NCBI GenBank assembly: GCA_030522415.1
Contig: CM060105.1
Coordinates: forward strand, 14,999,277-15,063,276
Length of the DNA stretch: 64,000 nt
DNA from: Channallabes apus
Lineage: Eukaryota; Chordata; Actinopteri; Siluriformes; Clariidae
Reading direction: 5' to 3'
Both the position numbers and the translations under genes were made by a program. Of this stretch, positions 57,339 to 64,000 are shown piece after piece (position 1 is the first letter of the stretch; each line of letters opens with the position of its first letter). The notes under the pieces are model-generated. The model was given only the letters and a program-made list of their open reading frames with translations, was not told the DNA's origin and did not search any database.

Positions 57339-57935
57339 TATAAAATTGGCCGTTTTCCTATATGTACATACAGTATATGTACATATATGCGTGCATATAC
57401 AGTATGCATGCATATATGTACCTATATAGACATATATAAAATTGGCTGTTTTCCTATATTATATGTACATATATGCGTGCATATATGCGTACATATATGT
57501 ACCTATATAGTAATACAGTATATGTGACATATATAAAATTGGCCGTTTTCCTATATTATATGTGCATATATGCGTGCATATATGCGTACATATATGTACC
57601 TACAGTATATAGTAATACAGTATATGTGACATATATAAAATTGGCCGTTTTCCTATATTATATGTGCATATATGCGTACATATATGTACCTATATAGTAA
57701 TACAGTATATGTGACATATATAAAATTGGCCGTTTTCCTATATTATATGTGCATATATGCGTGCATATATGCGTACATATATGTACCTACAGTATATAGT
57801 AATACAGTATATGTGACATATAAAATTGCCCATTTTCCTATATTTTATGTACATATATGCACATATATAGGTACATATATGCATGTATATATGTGTGCAT
57901 ATATGCACCTATATGTTTACCTAGATTAGTCAAAA
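57339..57935. repeat. ~100-bp minisatellite, about 6 units
   Basis: TATAAAATTGGCCGTTTTCC recurs at about 57339, 57434, 57531, 57636, 57719 and 57821 (spacing roughly 82-105 bp). Each copy is followed by ATATGTGCATATATGCGTGC-like alternating purine-pyrimidine sequence and AGTAATACAGTATATGTGAC. The units differ by indels of the TGCGTGCATA motif. Confidence 0.95.
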
Positions 57936-58039
57936 AAATCCATAGCTGCTAGACAACATAAATAAAAGCCCAAAATGTAGAAATAAAATTTTTTTATTTT
58001 TATATTATAACTAGTAAAAGAACAAAAACATGACAAAAA

Positions 58040-58155
58040 ACTGAACAGGAAGAAAAAAATATATTTTGCGGATCTTCCCAGCTCCGTGAGCTTTGAATTG
58101 ATAGATGTGCCTATCTGCCTTCGGGTGGCTGCCGACCACTTCTTCAATGTAGCAT
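58040..58155 (-). pseudogene. BEN-domain-like exon, second half (tentative)
   Basis: The minus strand has an acceptor TTTGTCTTCTCTAG and then a frame reading ATLKKWSAATRRQIGTSINS followed by KLTELGRSAKY. I associate the INSKLTEL phrase with the C-terminal half of BEN-type domains in fish proteins. The open frame runs on into AT-rich DNA without a clear end. It lies 370 bp downstream of the other BEN-like exon, same strand. The family call is from memory and uncertain. Confidence 0.35.
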
Positions 58156-58522
58156 CTAGAGAAGACAAAAATAATAAGACAGTATAATAATAATAAATTA
58201 TTATTTATTAAAACTTCAGACGACAACAATTAGTGCCACGAGGTTATTTGCAACACTATATGTTCTACAAAATAGAGGACTACACACCCTACAGCGCAAT
58301 ACCCCAGAAATGTGGCTTTAGAAGAGGAAAGGTAGGATTAAGAAGTGAGCAAGCGATGAATTAGTATTATAGGTACCAAGCAGATACAGTAACAATAATG
58401 GGTGCCCTACCTTATGCAGTCTCCATTGATGGCTAATAAACATTGATACAAGTAGGCTATGGTTAAAGTGGTGAACTTATAATGTTTTTTTTCCCTTCTC
58501 AAAGCATTATGCATTTACTCAC

Positions 58523-58668
58523 CAATAATGGCTACCTTTTTAATTTGGTCCAGTCTCCAATTCGAAGGTGCCCAGCAGCAGATTCCGTACCATGGCAGAG
58601 GTGGCAAGGCGGGCTGCTCTCCACGCTTCTGCCTGGCAAAACACCCCAGAGCCCTTTATAACTTCAAT
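58523..58668 (-). pseudogene. BEN-domain-like exon, first half (tentative)
   Basis: The minus strand has acceptor TTTTTCAG, then IEVIKGSGVFCQAEAWRAAR and LATSAMVRNLLLGTFELETG. The arrangement GSGV(F)...AW.AA......AM.R.LLLG.F....L fits the N-terminal half of a BEN domain (a DNA/protein-binding fold). A strong donor GTGAGTAAAT lies at 58522, but an in-frame TAA precedes it, so this copy is probably broken. It sits just 3' of the piggyBac remnant on the same strand. Confidence 0.4.
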
Positions 58669-58774
58669 CTGAAAAATAATTTCACATCACAATATTAATT
58701 TATTGGCAACTTTTATAAACTTTTCATGTTTCATACTGATTCTCATGTTTAGCTTCCCAATAGTTAATAGGATT

Positions 58775-59262
58775 TTATGTATAAATGCAGATTAATGATA
58801 AAGATACATGCAGGGTAAAACTGCAACAGGAACAGTACAAAATAAAAACTGAAAAAAGACGGACATTCAGAGTAAAACAGTGCAAGATAAAAAAAAAAAC
58901 TGTACAAAACATATATGCAAGGTAAGCATTGGTTGGAGCAATGTCCAAGCAGTGTAGAGAAATATTTCTGTACGACTTCATTGTTTTGTGCTGTGCAGTA
59001 TAGTATTGTAATAGCTGATCAGAGGGATCAACTCCCCATGTGCTGGTTGTACGCAGTCACAGGAAATGTCTTTGTAGTCCATGTACCTTGTAATTTCACC
59101 CTCATCTTCACCGCGTCTACTGTATAAGCAGAATGGATGGTACAACATGTAGATACTTCTCGTGTGTCCATCCACTTCACAAATACAAAAGGTCCATCTG
59201 AACGGAGCTTGCGTGTCCTGATGTGAGGGGCTGGTGAAGGCAAGGGTGATGCAGACACATTC
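58775..59262 (-). pseudogene. piggyBac transposase C-terminal fragment
   Basis: Reading the minus strand, RTRKLRSDGPFVFVKWMDTR then STCCTIHSAYTVDAVKMRVK and TWTTKTFPVTAYNQHMG, then, after a small indel at about 59028, GVDPSDQLLQYYTAQHKTMK and SYRNISLHCLDIAPTNAYLA. The order KW.D...V...S..H, then P....AYN.HMGGVD.SDQL..YY....K..KWY is the C-terminal catalytic part of piggyBac (PGBD4-like) DDD transposases; GVD..DQL holds the last aspartate. The frame break and the missing N-terminal part show a dead fragment. TTAA-flanked ends were not found. Confidence 0.75.
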
Positions 59263-59348
59263 TTAAAAACAAATAAATAAAAAAATGTTAGCCTATACTG
59301 TTCAGAGTAAATGGATGTGCAATTAATATGGATGCACAATATATACAG

Positions 59349-59540
59349 TACAGAGATGACCAAAAATGTATCCACACTTCAACATGAAAAATATACACCT
59401 CTCTTCTGTAGGTCACATGACAGCATCAATGATGGTGATAAATAATACTACACACTGCAGCCAGAATTGAATTTGAGTTTTAAAAAAGGCCATAGATAAC
59501 AATTGTGAAAGTGTGTATACATTTTTGTGCCCCTCTGTAT
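59349..59540. mobile_element. MITE, ~190 bp
   Basis: The left end CAGAGATGACCAAAAATGTA and TCCACACTT pair with the right end (reverse complement ACAGAGGGGCACAAAAATGT, ATACACACTT). TA lies at 59349-59350 and 59538-59539. The interior matches 28150-28290. Non-coding. TA target and short inverted ends fit a Tc1/mariner-type MITE. Confidence 0.78.
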
Positions 59541-60347
59541 TTTTGATGGGCAATAGGCTGGGCAAATATCTGTTGATGGACAACAGACCATGTAGTGGAT
59601 CTCAAACATTTACAACTGAGACATTAGCAAACACCATCCATTGGACATTACACACATATTGAACACATTCTAAACAATTACATCTTATCAGGCATTTGTA
59701 AATACACGCTAAACAAAAGGGATTATATACATTTACACCAAAGAAATATTCATAAGCATCACTTAGCTACATACAGTGGGAGCCACGTCAAACAGCCGCC
59801 TGGAGCATGACTGCTCCGTGGCAGTTCCATGAAGGCTTCGTGCATGGAATGTGATCCCCCGCGATGACGCAGTTAACGATGCCCCGCCCCATAAACGCCC
59901 CCATGCGCTTTCTAAAAAGATGGTTGCAATGCCGTATAATTCCGCCAGATGGAGCATTGACTGGCACAGTTAACTGCAGTGTCCAGGAAACCCAATACCG
60001 TATCTTTAATATACAGACAGTTCTTGTATTGTCAACATAGTTTCATAAATAGATGAAAAAACAACAACAACAACAAACCGATTAATAAAACAGATTTGTT
60101 AAATCACTCAATACATAACCCATGATGATTATGCTATTTATTATTTAATAATGAATTAATAAAATTAGTTAGTGAAATATTTTTTAAGACATCCTGAAAT
60201 GATCCTTAAAGACACGGTAGCGGCTGTAATTTGTCTATACCGATCATTGTAGGTACGGAATAAAAACGCAGGCTACGTACAGTATTTTACATTACTGTGT
60301 ATTTTACCCCGTTCCATTTAATATACTGATAGATAATATTTTGCTGC
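59541..60347. other. no gene; one GC-rich block at 59770-59960
   Basis: The GC/CpG-rich block stands out in AT-rich DNA but has no recognised coding or repeat content. Confidence 0.4.
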
Positions 60348-60780
60348 AAAGTAAAGCTCAAACGTCTGCTTGGGTTTGTTTTCGTTATATTTTTGATGAT
60401 GTTTTCGCTGATTTTTTCACTGATAGTCTACAAGTGGCATAAGAGGCAATTAATGCCGCATGCAACCTGGAACAAATATCTGCCCATATGGATCAGTATT
60501 TCTTTAGTCATTTAATCATGCATAATGCTCCCCCGTCAAAAGATCTGATGGGGCATTAATCACTTATCACAACTGTGAATGGATGCGGCAGCAGACACAT
60601 TAAATCCCCATAAACACTTGGAGACAATAGTAAAAAAAAGTTCCAGAGGGTTAGCGCCTGTTATACTATTGTATTTTTACTGATTTATTATTTTTTTTAC
60701 TGCTTATATTTCGTTGGGTTTTACGCAATTTCATGTGTGTGTGTGTGTGTGTGTGTGCGTGCGCGCACGAGAGAGAGGAT
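60348..60780. repeat. tandem duplication, copy A
   Basis: GTAAAGCTCAAACGTCTGCT, TTTTCGTTATATTTTTGATG, GATCTGATGGGGCATTAATC and ACTTATCACAA, AATCCCCATAAACA, TTTTACGCAATTTCATG, then a (TG)n tract and GAGAGAG all recur in the same order in copy B, about 600 bp on. Confidence 0.93.
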
Positions 60781-60806
60781 ACTCTGACAAGACCAACTTC
60801 CGTGTG

Positions 60807-60950
60807 GCTCCCGTGGCGCAATCGGTTAGTGCGTGACACTTATAAAGCAGTCCAGGTGAAGCAGTGCCGAGTTCGAGTCTCACCTAAAGCACCCGAAGCA
60901 TTTTACTGCATATCGCGCTGTGTATGTGACAAATCAAATTTGAATTTGAA
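60807..60950 (+). repeat. SINE with tRNA-Ile(UAU) head and LINE tail
   Basis: The head GCTCCCGTGGCGCAATCGGT continues TAGTGCGTGACACTTATAA. That is the 5' half of a tRNA-Ile with anticodon TAT in loop CTTATAA. About 18 bases (AGCAGTCCAGGTGAAGCA) at the place of the known tRNA-Ile(UAU) intron follow, then GTGCCGAG and the T-arm GTTCGAGTCTCACC. A and B boxes are therefore present. From 60896 the sequence is a LINE 3' end (AAGCATTTTACTGCATATCG, TGTGTATGTGACAAATCAA, AATTTGAATTTGAA), as at 43560 and 28420. The acceptor stem no longer pairs well and part of the T-stem side is lost, so this is not a working tRNA gene. Confidence 0.78.
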
Positions 60951-61425
60951 AGTAAAGCTTAAAATGTAACGTCTGCTTTGGTTTGTTTTCGTTATATTTT
61001 TGATGTTTTCGCTGAAAGTCAAATTGGCATAACAAATTGATTAATGGCGCATAATATCTGGAACAAATCTCTGTCCATACGGATCAGTGTGTCTTTAGTC
61101 ATTTAACCAGCATAATGTCCCACATTAAAGATCTGATGGGGCATCAATCACTTATCACAACGGTGTATAGATGCAGCAGCAGAGACAGATTTAATCCCCA
61201 TAAACATTCACACTTGAAAACAAAACTAACAGAAGTAAACAGTTCTAGAGTGTTATTGCCTGTTATCACAGGACAGGAATCACCTACAGGATACTACTGT
61301 ATTTTACTGCTCATATTTTTTACCCTAGTTTCATTTGGTTTTACGCGATTTCATGTATTATTTGTGTGTGTCTGTGTGTGTACAGTGTGTCTGTGTGTGT
61401 GTGTGTGTGTGAGTGCGAGAGAGGG
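60949..61425. repeat. tandem duplication, copy B
   Basis: Same order of segments as copy A (AAGTAAAGCTTAAAATGTAA, CGTCTGCTTTGGTTTGTTTT, GATCTGATGGGGCATCAATC, AATCCCCATAAACATTC, TTTTACGCGATTTCATG, TG tract, GAGAGAGG). It has an extra ~50 bases around CACAGGACAGGAATCACCTA. The copies differ at perhaps one base in six to eight, so the duplication is old. Confidence 0.93.
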
Positions 61426-61968
61426 CTTTCATGCTGATTTATCCAAGGTTACTAAAACCTGGCTTACTACCTATAAAAAATATTTCAATTTAACTCATGG
61501 GTCTCAATCACAGATGACACGACAAATTATATACTCTGAAACGTTCATTTGAACATTTAAAAATATATACAAAAACACGAATACTAATGTTATCATGGTG
61601 TAAATTATTAACATTAGGTTAGGTCCTGCCCTTAATTAATTCATATTATAATTACTTTTACATAGTATAGTTACTGGACTGACATGACCAAAAACTAGCT
61701 ATTTCATTTAGCCTTTCTAAAATCAACCCATCTATCATTTATAATCAGAAAACATAAAACATATTATGATCTGTTCAATAGCCCATCTGTTTTAATTTAG
61801 TTTGTATTTTTTATTATTCATAAGACAACCTTTCAGTTTTGTAAATATTTTAGTTATAGTGTAAGTCTTACTTTAGGTTAAACGTTTTTGAGAATTTTAC
61901 CATCCAGCTTAGATAAATGTTATGTCATTGATTGATAAAATCTGGATTAAGGATATTTTATTATATAA

Positions 61969-62003
<35 letters not shown>

Positions 62004-62008
62004 TAGTT
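61426..62008. other. AT-rich DNA, no gene seen
   Basis: Ends in a (TA)n and T20 tract (about 61968-62004). Confidence 0.5.
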
Positions 62009-62075
62009 TCCCCCTGAGGGATTGCCACCTTATTGTGGTCTGGGGGTTTGCGTGCCTCAACACAATTCAGCAAAT
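62009..62075 (+). repeat. short dispersed repeat scrap, possibly LINE 5' region
   Basis: CCCCTGAGGGATTGCCACCT, TATTGTGGTCTGGGGGTTTG and CGTGCCTCAACAC resemble a phrase I have met in fish retrotransposon leaders. Too short to place. Confidence 0.3.
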
Positions 62076-62834
62076 ACAATACTGTTACTATACAGTAAGG
62101 CCAGGTAAAAACAGTGCTCGAACATGATGCCCCCCTCCCCCCACCCCGTGTTGTCTGGTCTAGAACGGCGCTGCCTCTGACCGTCTTTTGTCTTGTAAAT
62201 GAGTATTCTCACTCACCTTCCAATCCCCCCAGCGCACACACTCTGTTTGTACTGTAAACTGTACTGTAACTGTGTTTGCTAGGGCACTTGGTTATACACA
62301 GTACTTTAATGTATGGAACACTTACTTAACTTACTGGTTTGGTTTAAATATCGCTTATTACCTTATTCAGCAAAATAAATTCATTAACGTATTGAAGTAT
62401 TTTAGTTAAGGACAAAAACTGTGCTTGTGTTTAGAACTGCTGAACAGCCGAAAACACACACACACCCATCCCCCCGCCAAAAACACACACACACACAGAG
62501 CAATTAACACCATGTCATACTCAGGAGTAGAAGGTGAGAAACCTCAATGGAGAATACCAAGTTTGTCGTTGCTCTTTTGGAGTTCTTAAAACCCAAAACA
62601 TTTATTTATACTGAGAAAAAATTATTATGGGTCACAATCACAAACACATATAATCAAGTGTTTAACTGGTTTCATTTGTTTCTATGATCAATAATTATTA
62701 TTATTATTATTTTCAGCCCAACTCTTTGACTATTTAAAACAAAGTTGTGTCCCATTTTTTGCCCATTGAAGTTGTTGGTTCAACTAAACAATTTTTAAAT
62801 ACCCAAACAATCCCCCAAAATTAAAACACGCAAA
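62076..62834. other. no gene seen
   Basis: Unrecognised. Presumed intergenic DNA downstream of the host gene that ends near 62835. Confidence 0.45.
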
Positions 62835-62854
62835 ACATGACTTTAACAATTCAA

Positions 62855-62860
62855 TTTATT
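62855..62860 (-). terminator. poly(A) signal AATAAA, minus strand
   Basis: TTTATT on the plus strand, about 300 bases past the stop codon at 63161-63163. Cleavage would fall near 62835-62845. Confidence 0.5.
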
Positions 62861-63160
62861 CTTCCAAAACTAGTCAAAGTTAAAACAGTAATTTATATAA
62901 AACAGATGAATACATGTTGTCTTTTTGCTTAAAGTTCATTAAACTACCCGGATACACCAGCTGCTTATAAGTCTCTATCTATAGTCCTTTTACATTAAAG
63001 TATTAATTTTTCAAATATCAAAACTATTAAACATGGAACAGTTGAAGTCTTTGTTTCCCCCAAAGTACTGTATCAGACATTTTGCAGTTCTATGTTCAGA
63101 ATATACAGTAGACCTGATCAAACATCATTCTAAAGCTGTCGGACTGTGACGTCATCCCTC

Positions 63161-63259
63161 CTACAGCTCCCTCAACAGCTTGTTCAGGCTCCTCCAGTCC
63201 TGTAGCTCCAAAAGTCCAGCCGTCAGCCGTCTGACCCCCCAATCCTCCACAGCGGAGCT
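63161..63259 (-). CDS. last coding exon of an unidentified host gene
   Basis: Minus strand: a good acceptor (pyrimidine-rich CTCCTGTTGTCTTTAAGCAG) precedes exactly 33 codons ending in TAG at 63163-63161. The product reads SSAVEDWGVRRLTAGLLELQ and then DWRSLNKLLREL: amphipathic, leucine-rich and free of stops, unlike the transposon debris. The exon is followed by an AT-rich 3' UTR-like stretch and an AATAAA at 62855. The rest of the gene must lie further right, beyond this window or in exons I cannot recognise at 63300-64000. I cannot name it; the tail looks like a terminal alpha helix. Confidence 0.55.
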   Translation of the reverse strand, partial: SSAVEDWGVRRLTAGLLELQDWRSLNKLLREL

Positions 63260-64000
63260 CTGCTTAAAGACAACAGGAGAATTTAGTCAAGACAGATAAA
63301 CTTCACAGAACATCTAGTTCTAATAAAAATAATATATATTAATAAACCTATTTACCACAGAGTGTGTAAAACACTGCTTTGGGGATTCTGTAATGTAAAT
63401 AATCTGCCTGTGCTAATGTTAACCAGTGAACAGTGTTAGTGTTAACCAGTGAACAGTGTTAGTGTTAACCAGTGAACAGTGTTAGTGTTAACCAGTGACT
63501 GTCTGTATTATCGTCTGCATTAAATTAACCGGGAATTTACTTAATGCGCTTCTCGTACAAATAAGTTAAGCGATATAACACTCGTATATGAGCATTAGTT
63601 CATCTCTGAAGCCAAACTATAACTTACTGAAGCCCCTCACACACACACACACACCTCCCCCCTCCTCCCCCTTAACTGATAAACACTTCTGTGTTGTTAT
63701 TCAGCTCGTTAACTAAGCGCTCGCGCTACCGCGGAAAGTGTATAAAATATAAACCGGGTTATGAGCGTTACTAGCTCCTGTACAGCTCCCCTCAGTCTGT
63801 GTCCCTCATCAACTGCATCACATTATATTACAGTCACAGAAATAACCTGCAGATTAACTCTTAACCAGAGAATAAATAAGCGCTGAATTTATCCAGACAA
63901 CACGCGGTGAGATTCTCTCAGTATTTACAGAGAACACAAACACTCTTCATCGGGTAGTGCAGCTCTTGTAATAGGGACATTAATAGTATTGTTGAAGCTT
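63260..64000. other. probable intron or upstream DNA of the minus-strand gene
   Basis: Contains a 23-bp tandem repeat (63418-63499), and a more CpG-rich stretch at 63690-63800 (GCGCTCGCGCTACCGCGG) that could be promoter-like. No clear exon. Confidence 0.35.
63418..63499. repeat. 23-bp tandem repeat, ~3.5 copies
   Basis: The unit GTTAACCAGTGAACAGTGTT plus AGT recurs with AACC at 63421, 63444, 63467 and 63490, exactly 23 bp apart. Near-perfect copies imply recent expansion. Confidence 0.97.

Noticed and set aside
57339..57935. Overlapping tyrosine-rich open frames
   Set aside because: They are translations of the TATATGCGTA minisatellite units.
60807..60891. Functional tRNA-Ile gene
   Set aside because: The acceptor stem has several mismatches, part of the T-arm side is lost, and a LINE tail is fused on, so a SINE or pseudogene is the better call.

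Overview
This window looks like nuclear DNA of a teleost fish. The evidence is the density and identity of its repeats: many fish-type Tc1/mariner copies with IR/DR ends, a hAT-type element with an 8-bp target duplication, a piggyBac remnant, pieces of four LINE types, at least four SINE types, long CA/TG/TA microsatellites and several minisatellites. The commonest SINE (tRNA head with A box TGGCTTAGTGG-like and B box GGTTCGATTCC, ending in GGATAAAGCGG...GAATGAATGAATG) is one I associate with catfish (Siluriformes). That order-level call is inference from memory.

Layout. 1-7 kb: mostly single-copy DNA with one decayed Tc1 element, small palindromic repeats and a possible conserved non-coding block near 6.3-6.7 kb. 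7-9.1 kb: a Tc1 element joined to the end of a different Tc1 family, then an L2-like LINE 3' end. 9.6-12.6 kb: microsatellites, a GC-rich repeat, a deleted Tc1 and SINEs. 13.4-14.8 kb: a purine-rich minisatellite with higher-order structure. 15-23 kb: Tc1 and L1-like remnants, SINEs, a perfect hairpin, a short telomere-like tract and a second minisatellite. 26-34 kb: deleted Tc1 and mariner copies, a second perfect hairpin, an intron-bearing DDE transposase pseudogene and SINEs with clear target duplications. 35.5-37 kb: a long inverted-repeat element and a second mariner deletion copy. 38-46.7 kb: two copies of one long repeat, nested SINEs, a LINE with an RT domain, and a hAT-type element. 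48-57.9 kb: three Tc1 elements (one full length and nearly intact), nested SINEs and a ~100-bp minisatellite. 58-59.5 kb: piggyBac and BEN-like fragments and a MITE. 60.3-61.4 kb: a tandem duplication with a tRNA-Ile(UAU)-headed SINE between its copies. 62.8-63.3 kb: the last exon and poly(A) signal of an unidentified host gene on the minus strand, whose body lies beyond the right edge.

No complete host gene was found. The coding signal is almost all transposase and reverse transcriptase, and every copy I read carries lesions. The most interesting items are: the tRNA-Ile(UAU) SINE that seems to retain the pre-tRNA intron and shares its 3' tail with LINE sequences elsewhere in the window; two mariner copies sharing one internal-deletion junction; a layered nest of insertions dated by target duplications; two perfect snap-back hairpins; BEN-like exons beside a piggyBac remnant; and a strong excess of the 7-mer TACTGTA/TACAGTA.
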